A DNA stretch of 64,000 nucleotides from Mucilaginibacter saanensis (GTDB lineage: Bacteria; Bacteroidota; Bacteroidia; Sphingobacteriales; Sphingobacteriaceae). This document shows, in pieces, positions 53,072 to 60,265 of this stretch. Position numbers and translations under genes: made by a program. Numbering within the stretch: position 1 is the first letter of the stretch; every line of letters starts with the position of its first letter. Under the pieces are notes generated by a model. That model was not told the DNA's origin. It searched no databases and worked only from the letters and a program-made list of their open reading frames with translations. The stretch covers positions 124,001 to 188,000 of the forward strand of contig NZ_JACHBZ010000004.1 of the NCBI RefSeq assembly GCF_014200575.1, in the 5' to 3' direction.

Positions 53072-53956
53072 TTACATCATTACGGCTTTTACCATCCGGT
53101 ACCTGTCACTCATGTCTTTTCTTAACACAATGTTTTTAAAGCCTTTGGCCTCTAACAGTTCAACTGTTTCATGACCATAGCTTTCATTGATCTCAAAAAA
53201 CAATACCCCCCCCGGCAGTAGGTTCAGCAGTGCAAAATCAGCTATAGCGTTATAAAATATCAGTGGTTCATGCTCGGGTACAAACAGGGCGCTGTGCGGC
53301 TCAAAATCTGTTACATTGGTATGCATCTGTATTTTATCTTCCAGCGTAACGTAAGGCGGGTTACTCACCATGATGCTTGATTTGGGGATTGTAATACCGG
53401 CGTTGATGTTTAAAATATCGGCATGAATAAAGGTGATGTTAACCTCATTTAATGCAGCATTTTCTTTTGCTGTTTGCAACGCTCCCTCAGATATATCAAT
53501 AGCTGAAACGGGTGCATTAGCAAGATTTTTTTTCAGGGCTATGGCAATACAACCGCTGCCCGTGCCTATATCAAGGATGCTGCCCGGGTATTGCATTGTC
53601 TTTTCGCCAGCCAGCTCCTGCATTTCATCTACAGAAGTCAATATCCACTCCACCAGTTCTTCTGTTTCGGGCCGCGGAATAAGTACAAAGGGATTTACCT
53701 TAAAAGGCAGGCCATAAAATTCTGTTACGCCTAAAATATACTGAACAGGTTTGCCGGTTTGAAGCTGGATAAGGATACTTTTCATTTTTTCGGTTTGCTC
53801 ATTACTGAGCACCCTTTCAGGAAAAGCTTTAATTGACGCTTTTGATAACTGGGTTACTTCGTTCATAACCAGTAAGGTAATGGCCTCGAGCTCATTTTTT
53901 CCATAAACCTTATTCAGTTGTTTGTAATCTTCAAAAACATCCTTAATCGTAATCAT
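53072..53956 (-). CDS. prmC: Peptide chain release factor N5-glutamine methyltransferase
   Basis: Methylates the GGQ glutamine of release factors. The 294-residue protein has an N-terminal helical domain (1-85, ending GKPVQYILGVTEFYGLPF), the SAM site LDIGTGSGCIAIALKK (about 128-143), and the catalytic NPPY (VSNPPYVTLE, about 200-209), preceded by IPRPETEELVEW. The frame can be extended to 54001, but MITIKDVFEDY is the family start. It is divergent from ribD with 33 bases between. Confidence 0.94.
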   Translation of the reverse strand: MITIKDVFEDYKQLNKVYGKNELEAITLLVMNEVTQLSKASIKAFPERVLSNEQTEKMKSILIQLQTGKPVQYILGVTEFYGLPFKVNPFVLIPRPETEELVEWILTSVDEMQELAGEKTMQYPGSILDIGTGSGCIAIALKKNLANAPVSAIDISEGALQTAKENAALNEVNITFIHADILNINAGITIPKSSIMVSNPPYVTLEDKIQMHTNVTDFEPHSALFVPEHEPLIFYNAIADFALLNLLPGGVLFFEINESYGHETVELLEAKGFKNIVLRKDMSDRYRMVKAVMM

Positions 53957-53977
53957 GCAACAAAGTAACATAAAAGC

Positions 53978-53985
53978 TACTTTTG
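53978..53985 (+). promoter_or_regulatory. -7 box of ribD, probably leaderless
   Basis: TACTTTTG ends 4 bases before the ribD ATG. The whole divergent gap with prmC is 33 bases, so a normal leader would not fit. No -33 TTG is seen. Confidence 0.45.
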
Positions 53986-53989
53986 CAGC

Positions 53990-55045
53990 ATGGTTAAACA
54001 TGAAAAATATATGCAGCGCTCCTTAGAGCTTGCCGAATTGGGCGCGGGGCGGGTAAGCCCTAATCCCATGGTGGGTGCAGTGGTAGTTCATGATGGCAAG
54101 ATAATAGGCGAGGGCTATCATCAGAAATATGGTGAGGCCCATGCGGAGGTAAATGCCATAGCACAGGTAACCAGCAGGTTTAATAACGCCGCCGAGCTGT
54201 TAAAACAATCGGTGATATATGTATCATTAGAACCATGTGCCCACTACGGTAAAACACCGCCATGTGCAGATCTGATCATTAAACACCAGATACCTTTGGT
54301 AGTAGTAGGCTGCCGCGATCCGTTTGAGCAGGTTGACGGTAAGGGGATTGAAAAGTTAAAAGCTGCCGGTATTGAAGTAATTGCCGGCGTATTGGAAAAA
54401 GAGTGCCAGTGGCTTAACCGCAGGTTTTTTACCAAGGTGCAAAAACACCGGCCATATATCATACTGAAATGGGCGCAAACAAGCAATGGCTTTTTTGCCC
54501 CTGATGATGGCAGCCAGCTATGGATCACCGGCGAGCAGTCACGCAAACTGGTGCATAAATGGCGTACCGAAGAGGATGCCATACTGATAGGCAAAAATAC
54601 CGCAGCTATTGATAACCCGCAGTTAAACGTGCGCTACTGGGAGGGCAGGGCACCCAAACGGGTAGTGATAGACAGGCGCCTGGAGTTAAATAAAGACTTG
54701 AATATATTTGATCAAACAGCTGAAACACTGATATTTAATGAAGTTAAGTTTGATGTGGCCGGAAAAAACAAATACATAGCCCTTGAAGATTTTGACCGTT
54801 ACGTACCCCAGTATATTTTGTACCAGTTATATCTGCAAGACATACAATCCGTTATTATTGAAGGCGGCGCCCATACGCTGCAAACTTTTATTGAAGCCGG
54901 TTTGTGGGACGAGGCACGTATTTTTACCGGAAAAATTGTTTTAAACAATGGTATAAAAGCGCCACAAATAACAGGTATAATTGCCGGGGAGTTTCCGTCG
55001 GGGAACGACCGTTTACAAGTAGTACAAAATAAGCCAATTATATAA
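53990..55045 (+). CDS. ribD: Bifunctional riboflavin deaminase/reductase
   Basis: Carries out the second and third steps of riboflavin synthesis. The 351-residue protein has an N-terminal deaminase domain (1-145) with zinc ligands in GEAHAEVNAI and EPCAHYGKTPPCADLII, preceded by RVSPNPMVGAVVV. The C-terminal reductase (about 150-350) has RPYIILKWAQTSNGF, GKNTAAIDNPQLNVR and VIIEGGAHTLQTFIEAGLWDEARIF. The stop overlaps the start of the next gene by one base, so transcription continues into the EamA transporter gene. Confidence 0.95.
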   Translation: MVKHEKYMQRSLELAELGAGRVSPNPMVGAVVVHDGKIIGEGYHQKYGEAHAEVNAIAQVTSRFNNAAELLKQSVIYVSLEPCAHYGKTPPCADLIIKHQIPLVVVGCRDPFEQVDGKGIEKLKAAGIEVIAGVLEKECQWLNRRFFTKVQKHRPYIILKWAQTSNGFFAPDDGSQLWITGEQSRKLVHKWRTEEDAILIGKNTAAIDNPQLNVRYWEGRAPKRVVIDRRLELNKDLNIFDQTAETLIFNEVKFDVAGKNKYIALEDFDRYVPQYILYQLYLQDIQSVIIEGGAHTLQTFIEAGLWDEARIFTGKIVLNNGIKAPQITGIIAGEFPSGNDRLQVVQNKPII

Positions 55046-55923
55046 TGCTATATGTTTTTTTAAGTATTTGCTGCAGTGTTGTAGTTTCCGTTTTGCTGAA
55101 ACTTGCTAAACGTTATCATATCGACGTTTTTCAGGCCATCACCTGGAACTACTCCATGGCTATATTACTTACCTGGATATTTTTTAAGCCCCAGCTCTCG
55201 CATCTTGACGGGCTGCCGGTGTACAATTACCTGGCACTGGGTATACTTTTTCCGTCGTTGTTTGTCATTATGGCCTCGTCGGTAAGGCTGGCCGGTATAG
55301 TGCGTACGGATGTGGCGCAGCGCCTGTCGTTATTTATTCCCATACTGGCAGCATTCTTTTTGTTTGATGAGGCTAAAGATATTGTTAAAATTATCGGTAT
55401 AGTGCTGGCCTTTGCGGCTATATTACTTTCTATCCCCTGGCAAAAAACGACAAATAACAAGGCCGACAAAGGTTCATGGCTTTATCTGCTGCTGGTGTTC
55501 CTGGGGTTTGGCGTTATTGATGTGCTGCTGAAACAAATCACAAAGATTAGTAATGTGCCATTCACAACGGCCATTTTTGTTATTTTTATATTGGCGTTTG
55601 CGCTGTCAATGGTGGTATTGCTTTACCAGGTAATCACCAGGAAAACACGTTTTTCATGGCCGCATATTTTTATAGGATGGATACTGGGCGTGGCCAACTT
55701 TGGTAACATATTGTTTTACCTTAAGGCCCACAAGGCATTATCCAACAGCCCGTCAGCTGTATTTTCATCCATGAATATTGGTGTAATTATTGTTGGTGCC
55801 TTTATCGGCGTGTTTATTTTTAAAGAAAAATTAAGTAAGCTTAATATGGTGGGGCTTGCGGTAGCTGTATTGGCTATTGTTATTATTTATTTCCCTCAAA
55901 CGCTGGGCTTTCTTCATTCTTAA
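55045..55923 (+). CDS. EamA/DMT-superfamily transporter
   Basis: A 292-residue integral membrane protein with ten predicted helices in two EamA halves (about 1-135 and 150-290). The first half has VVSVLLKLAKRYHIDVFQAITWNY and the second NSPSAVFSSMNIGVIIVGAFIGVFIFKEKLS. Its substrate cannot be told; export of metabolites or amino acids is known for relatives. The position directly behind ribD might suggest a flavin-related cargo, but that is weak. It is followed by the YigZ gene 9 bases later. Confidence 0.85.
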   Translation: MLYVFLSICCSVVVSVLLKLAKRYHIDVFQAITWNYSMAILLTWIFFKPQLSHLDGLPVYNYLALGILFPSLFVIMASSVRLAGIVRTDVAQRLSLFIPILAAFFLFDEAKDIVKIIGIVLAFAAILLSIPWQKTTNNKADKGSWLYLLLVFLGFGVIDVLLKQITKISNVPFTTAIFVIFILAFALSMVVLLYQVITRKTRFSWPHIFIGWILGVANFGNILFYLKAHKALSNSPSAVFSSMNIGVIIVGAFIGVFIFKEKLSKLNMVGLAVAVLAIVIIYFPQTLGFLHS

Positions 55924-55932
55924 TGTGTTTTA

Positions 55933-56547
55933 ATGCTTTTTGACGATACCTACAAAACTATAGAAAACCCTGCCGAAGGCATCTTTCGTGATCGTGGCAG
56001 TAAGTTTCTGGCCTACGCTTACCCTATCAATTCAGAAAACGATATTAAGGCCATTGTTGCCCAACTTAAGGCCGAGCATCCTAAAGCCAACCATCATTGC
56101 TGGGCCATGCGGCTGAGTATAGACCGGTCGGTGTTTAGGGTTAACGATGACGGGGAGCCATCAGGCACAGCTGGTCGGCCTATATTGAATACCTTACTAT
56201 CACGAGATCTGACTAATATCCTGGTGGTGGTAGTGCGTTATTTTGGCGGTACGCTGTTAGGTGTCCCCGGTTTAATTAATGCCTACAAAGTAGCTACAGA
56301 CGAGGCGCTTAACCAGGCAGTCATCATCCATAAAACGGTTAATGATATTTATACCATTAAGTTTGATTACCTGCAGATGAACGATGTAATGCGCATTATC
56401 AAGGATGATAACCTGATTATCCTGAACCAGCAGTTTGATAATGATTGCAGTATCCAGGTTTCCATCCGTAAAACCCAGGTTGAGCAAACGTTGGGCAAAG
56501 TGGGTAAGGTACCCGGCACCGTGGCTAAATATGACCGCAGCCTATAG
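55933..56547 (+). CDS. YigZ/IMPACT family protein
   Basis: A 204-residue soluble protein with GIFRDRGSKFLAYAYPI (about 15-31), HPKANHHCWAMRL and the family motif DDGEPSGTAGRPIL (about 74-87), then VVVVRYFGGTLLGVPGLI. The N-terminal UPF0029/IMPACT domain and a short C-terminal domain (about 140-204, DUF1949-like) are as in E. coli YigZ. Its function is uncertain, perhaps nucleic acid or translation linked. Last gene of the ribD operon. Confidence 0.93.
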   Translation: MLFDDTYKTIENPAEGIFRDRGSKFLAYAYPINSENDIKAIVAQLKAEHPKANHHCWAMRLSIDRSVFRVNDDGEPSGTAGRPILNTLLSRDLTNILVVVVRYFGGTLLGVPGLINAYKVATDEALNQAVIIHKTVNDIYTIKFDYLQMNDVMRIIKDDNLIILNQQFDNDCSIQVSIRKTQVEQTLGKVGKVPGTVAKYDRSL

Positions 56548-56639
56548 CTTATAGCCTCTGGTGGTGTTAGTGATATTAATCATATTTAATGCCTTTTTAA
56601 TTCCATATTTGCTTTATAAAATGACTATTTTAGTCGGAT

Positions 56640-57995
56640 ATGCAATCTTTTGAAATCGATAAAACAGACCTGCTCCGCATAAAAGCTGCTCTTGAAAGCG
56701 ATGATGCTGAGTTAGAGATTGTTCTGCAGAACTATCATGCTTCTGAGATTGCTATTCTGTTTGAACAACTTCCGCAGGAGGCTAAAGAACGGATCATTAA
56801 TATTCTGCCTACCGATATAGCTTCGGAAGTAATCTCTGAAATGGATGAGGAGCATCACCCCGAGGAGCTGCTGATTAACCTGCATCCCGAAAAAAGATCT
56901 GAGATTGTAGAAGAACTGGATTATGATGATGCAACGGATATTATTTCGCAGCTTGACGAAGAGCAGCAGCACGAAATATTAAGGGATATTGACCAGGAAG
57001 ATGCCAGCAGCATCCGTGCCCTGTTAAGCTATGACGAGGATACAGCGGGTGGTTTGATGAACTCCGAAATTATTAAGGTAAATATCAACCTTGATAAAAA
57101 AGGGGCCTTGGACGAGATCATTCATCAGTCTGAAGAGATGGAGGAGCTTTATACCATTTATGTAGTTGATGACCGGGATATTTTAAAAGGTATTCTATCT
57201 ATAAAAACAGTTATTAAGGCAAAGGCCGATGCACTGGTAAGCGATTTGGTGCAAACCAATTTTGTATACGTGAAGGCCGATGTTGACCAGGAAGAGGTAG
57301 CCCGTTTAATATCGCAATATAACCTGACCAGTATCCCGGTTGTGGATGGTACCATGAAGCTGCTTGGGCGTGTTACGGTTGATGATATCATTGACGTAAT
57401 GGAGGAGGAGAATACCGAGGATATATTGAAAATATCGGGTGTATCAGAGGATGAGGAACTTAGCGGTAACTGGCAGGATGCCGTTAAAAGCCGTTTGCCA
57501 TGGCTGGTGATTAACTTAGGTACCGCATTTTTAGCTGCATCCATTATTCGTGATTTTGATTCAACGGTTGCTAAACTTTCTGTCATATCCGCCTACATGA
57601 CCATCATAGCCGGTATGGGCGGTAATGCGGCAACACAGGCGCTGGCTGTTACGGTAAGGCGTATCTCATTAAGCGATCTGACCGATAAACAAGCTTACAA
57701 TACTGTACTTAAGGAGTTTTTAGTAGGCATGATTAACGGTGGGGCCAACGGTTTAATAGTATTTATAGTGGCTTATTTTTATGATGCCAACCCAATGCTT
57801 GGCCTGGTGTTGTTTTTAGCCATGACCGGCAACTTAATTATAGCCGGCTTAACCGGGGCCTCCATACCGCTGATTCTGAAACGGGTTGGTATTGATCCGG
57901 CGGTGGCGTCATCCATCATTATTACCACATTTACTGATTGTATTGGCTTTTTGCTGCCGCTTTGGCTGGCTACAAAGCTTTTGCTGCATCAATAA
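56640..57995 (+). CDS. mgtE: Magnesium transporter MgtE
   Basis: A Mg2+ channel of the inner membrane. The 451-residue protein has an N-terminal helical MgtE_N domain (about 20-130, LLINLHPEKRSEIVEELDYDDATDIISQL), two CBS domains (about 135-260, with LKGILSIKTVI and VDGTMKLLGRVTVDDIIDV) that sense Mg2+, and a five-helix membrane domain (about 285-450, MTIIAGMGGNAATQALAV and TGASIPLILKRVGIDPAVAS). Lone gene. Function overlaps corA. Confidence 0.95.
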   Translation: MQSFEIDKTDLLRIKAALESDDAELEIVLQNYHASEIAILFEQLPQEAKERIINILPTDIASEVISEMDEEHHPEELLINLHPEKRSEIVEELDYDDATDIISQLDEEQQHEILRDIDQEDASSIRALLSYDEDTAGGLMNSEIIKVNINLDKKGALDEIIHQSEEMEELYTIYVVDDRDILKGILSIKTVIKAKADALVSDLVQTNFVYVKADVDQEEVARLISQYNLTSIPVVDGTMKLLGRVTVDDIIDVMEEENTEDILKISGVSEDEELSGNWQDAVKSRLPWLVINLGTAFLAASIIRDFDSTVAKLSVISAYMTIIAGMGGNAATQALAVTVRRISLSDLTDKQAYNTVLKEFLVGMINGGANGLIVFIVAYFYDANPMLGLVLFLAMTGNLIIAGLTGASIPLILKRVGIDPAVASSIIITTFTDCIGFLLPLWLATKLLLHQ

Positions 57996-58052
57996 CAGGA
58001 GAGGCTAATAGCTGTTATTTGGCCCCAGAACCGCATTTTAAATTGTACCCTT

Positions 58053-58080
58053 TTGCAATCAAGGTTTTATTATAAATTTG
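58053..58080 (+). promoter_or_regulatory. bioB promoter
   Basis: TTG (58053-58055), 17 bases, TAAATTTG (58073-58080), 22 bases before the ATG. Both elements match the Bacteroidota type. Confidence 0.55.
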
Positions 58081-58102
58081 AACCATCAAAAATTGAAACA
58101 GA

Positions 58103-59104
58103 ATGACTGAGGTAAGATACAACTGGACGAAAGAAGAAATAGCTGAAATATACCATACCCCATTGCTTGACCTTGTTTACAAGGCTGCTACTATACACCG
58201 CGAAAACAAGGATTATGCCGAGGTGCAGATCAGCTCGCTGATCTCGATTAAAACTGGTGGTTGCTCAGAAGATTGTGCTTATTGCCCGCAGGCTGCACGT
58301 TACAATACGGGTGTAGATGTACATGCCATAATGCCTAAGGACGAAGTTATTGCCGCTGCCGAAAAAGCAAAGGCAGGTGGTGCTTCACGCCTTTGCATGG
58401 GCGCGGCCTGGCGCGAAGTACGTGACAATCGCGACTTTGATAAGGTGATTGATATGGTAAAAGCAGTAAATAGCCTGGATATGGAAGTTTGCTGTACCCT
58501 TGGGATGCTTACCGAGAGCCAGGCGCAACGATTGGCTGATGCCGGTCTGTATGCCTACAACCATAACCTGGACACCTCAGAAGAAGATTATAAGCGTATT
58601 ATCACCACACGTACCTATGATGAGCGTTTGGAAACCTTAAAGCACGTACGTAAAGCCAAAATCACCGTATGCAGCGGTGGTATCATTGGCCTGGGCGAAA
58701 CGGTGGCAGATCGTATCTCCATGCTGAAAACTTTATCAAACCTGCCTAAGCATCCGGAATCGGTGCCAATTAATGCGCTGGTACCTGTACAGGGAACCCC
58801 ACTGGCCGATCAGCCAAGGGTATCTGTTTGGGATATGGTGCGTATGATTGCTACTACCCGCATTATTATGCCCAGAACTGTAGTGCGTTTGTCTGCAGGG
58901 CGTACAGAAATGAGTGTGGTTGAACAGGCATTTTGCTTTATGGCAGGAGCCAACTCAATTTTTGCAGGCGAAAAGCTGCTTACCACGCCAAATCCATCAT
59001 TTGATACCGATATGGCTATGTTTGAATTGCTGGGCTTATCGCCACGCAAGGCTTTCAAAAACGGCCGCCCTAATGAGGTTAAAGAGGTTGAAGTAGCAGG
59101 TTAA
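58103..59104 (+). CDS. bioB: Biotin synthase
   Basis: A radical SAM enzyme that inserts sulphur into dethiobiotin. The 333-residue protein has KTGGCSEDCAYCPQAARYNTG with the CxxxCxxC cluster motif (Cys 53, 57, 60), CMGAAWREVRDNRDF, GLYAYNHNLDTSEE, CSGGIIGLGE, and VRLSAGRTEMS near the end with the [2Fe-2S] cluster ligands. Normal length. A lone gene with a clear promoter and terminator; other biotin genes are not in the window. Confidence 0.96.
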   Translation: MTEVRYNWTKEEIAEIYHTPLLDLVYKAATIHRENKDYAEVQISSLISIKTGGCSEDCAYCPQAARYNTGVDVHAIMPKDEVIAAAEKAKAGGASRLCMGAAWREVRDNRDFDKVIDMVKAVNSLDMEVCCTLGMLTESQAQRLADAGLYAYNHNLDTSEEDYKRIITTRTYDERLETLKHVRKAKITVCSGGIIGLGETVADRISMLKTLSNLPKHPESVPINALVPVQGTPLADQPRVSVWDMVRMIATTRIIMPRTVVRLSAGRTEMSVVEQAFCFMAGANSIFAGEKLLTTPNPSFDTDMAMFELLGLSPRKAFKNGRPNEVKEVEVAG

Positions 59105-59131
59105 AACCTTTGCTTGAATAATATAAAAAAG

Positions 59132-59157
59132 AAAAGAGCCGCAATTGCGGCTCTTTT
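59132..59157 (+). terminator. Terminator of bioB
   Basis: AAAAGAGCCGCAATTGCGGCTCTTTT, a perfect palindromic stem with T-run. A close copy is at 59329-59355. Confidence 0.85.
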
Positions 59158-59175
59158 CTTTTTATGGATAAATCT

Positions 59176-59250
59176 GTCATGCTGAGCCTGTCGAAGCATG
59201 GTGGGCGGGGAGGGCCTCTCCGCGCGATCCTTCGACGGGCTCAGGATGAC
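59176..59250. repeat. Dispersed GTCATGCTGAGCC-type palindromic repeat
   Basis: GTCATGCTGAGCCTGTCGAAG pairs with CTTCGACGGGCTCAGGATGAC. Part of the first unit of the local tandem duplication. Confidence 0.6.
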
Positions 59251-59274
59251 GGGCCCTTTTGTACAAATTAATAA

Positions 59275-59316
59275 TCAGTCCCTCATATTAATATATTGCA
59301 ACGGTTGACCAAAACT
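59275..59316 (-). pseudogene. Remnant of the yajQ 3' end
   Basis: On the minus strand this reads SFGQPLQYINMRD and a stop, matching the last 12 codons of the YajQ gene at 59482-59973 and preceded by a stop codon. It is a leftover of a tandem duplication of about 200 bases that also copied the bioB-side terminator. It is not a gene. Confidence 0.75.
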
Positions 59317-59328
59317 TTACTGTTTAAC

Positions 59329-59355
59329 AAAAGAGCCGCAATTTGCGGCTCTTTT
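59329..59355. terminator. Duplicate terminator-like hairpin
   Basis: AAAAGAGCCGCAATTTGCGGCTCTTTT, a near copy of 59132-59157 displaced by 197 bases. It can terminate the minus-strand yajQ transcript. Confidence 0.6.
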
Positions 59356-59371
59356 GTTTTTATGGATAAAT

Positions 59372-59463
59372 CTGTCATGCTGAACTTGTTTCAGCACCCC
59401 ACATGCAAATGTGTACGTGTTAGTTATTCGTTCAATAGGGTGCCGAAATAAATTCGGCATGAC
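59372..59463. repeat. Inverted repeat around GTCATGCTGAA, second duplication unit
   Basis: TGTCATGCTGAACTTGTTTCAGCACCC with partner GGGTGCCGAAATAAATTCGGCATGAC. The centre differs from the first unit at 59176-59250, although the flanks match. Confidence 0.5.
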
Positions 59464-59481
59464 TAAATAATCGAGATATAA

Positions 59482-59973
59482 TCAATCCCTCATATTAATA
59501 TATTGCAGCGGCTGACCAAAATTCTCACCGCGGCACAGGCTGATCACCGCTTGCAAGTCGTCGATCTTTTTGCCCTGCACACGTACCTGGTCGTCCATGA
59601 TGGATGCCTGTACTTTTAAGCCGCTGTCTTTTATCTTTTTAACGATCTTTTTAGCAGCTTCTTTATCAATACCCTCCCTAACTTTAATCTCTTTACGTAT
59701 CATGTTGCCAGATGCATATTGCTCCTTACCAAAATCAAGGGCATTAGGGTCAAGATGTTGTTTCACCATACGGCCTATGATAGAATCCTGTATGGCTTTT
59801 AAGCGCATATCGTTTTCGGTTACGATGGTAATCTCGTTGGTTTTTTTATCAAGGTCAATAGTGCTTTTTGAATCGTTAAAATCGTAACGGTTCAGTATTT
59901 CCTTTTTTGCAGTATTGATAGCGTTGTCAAGCGTCTGGCCGTCAATCTTGCTTACTATATCAAATGTTGGCAT
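59482..59973 (-). CDS. yajQ: YajQ family cyclic di-GMP-binding protein
   Basis: A 163-residue protein of the YajQ/UPF0234 family with two ferredoxin-like folds. Motifs are FDIVSKIDGQTLDNAINTAKKEI (about 4-26), RYDFNDSKSTIDLD, REGIDKEAAKKIVKKIKDSG, VQASIMDDQVRVQGKKIDDLQ and the end QPLQYINMRD. In Xanthomonas the relative binds cyclic di-GMP; whether this one does is unknown. A partial copy of its 3' end lies 207 bases further along. Confidence 0.93.
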   Translation of the reverse strand: MPTFDIVSKIDGQTLDNAINTAKKEILNRYDFNDSKSTIDLDKKTNEITIVTENDMRLKAIQDSIIGRMVKQHLDPNALDFGKEQYASGNMIRKEIKVREGIDKEAAKKIVKKIKDSGLKVQASIMDDQVRVQGKKIDDLQAVISLCRGENFGQPLQYINMRD

Positions 59974-60060
59974 AAGTAAATGGGTTTATAAATGTTTACA
60001 AAACTAATGTATTGTAAACATTTATACAGTGTGTTAAACCAATTTGTTTTAACTAATAAG

Positions 60061-60140
60061 CCTCACCTAATCCTCTCCAAAGGAGAGGACTTTAACTTCG
60101 CTTTTGTGAATCCTCTCCCTTGGAGAGGGCAGGGTGAGTC
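60061..60140. repeat. Dispersed CCTCTCCAAAGGAGA-type repeat, second copy
   Basis: TCCTCTCCAAAGGAGAGGAC and TCCTCTCCCTTGGAGAGGGC; a relative lies at 36443-36528. It is between the divergent yajQ and ppk genes. Confidence 0.6.
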
Positions 60141-60265
60141 CCAATTTGTTTACATAATGCAATAAATAATAATCAATAAAAACCGTACAAATACCAATGA
60201 GTTAATATTAACTTAACAAATAAATAAGCAGTTTTGTAAAAGTGGGCCCGGCAGGGGCATTTTAT

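Noticed and set aside
53851..53878. Another GGGTTAC with GTAAGG near the expected distance
   Set aside because: Inside prmC coding sequence, spacing 14 and the second element does not match.
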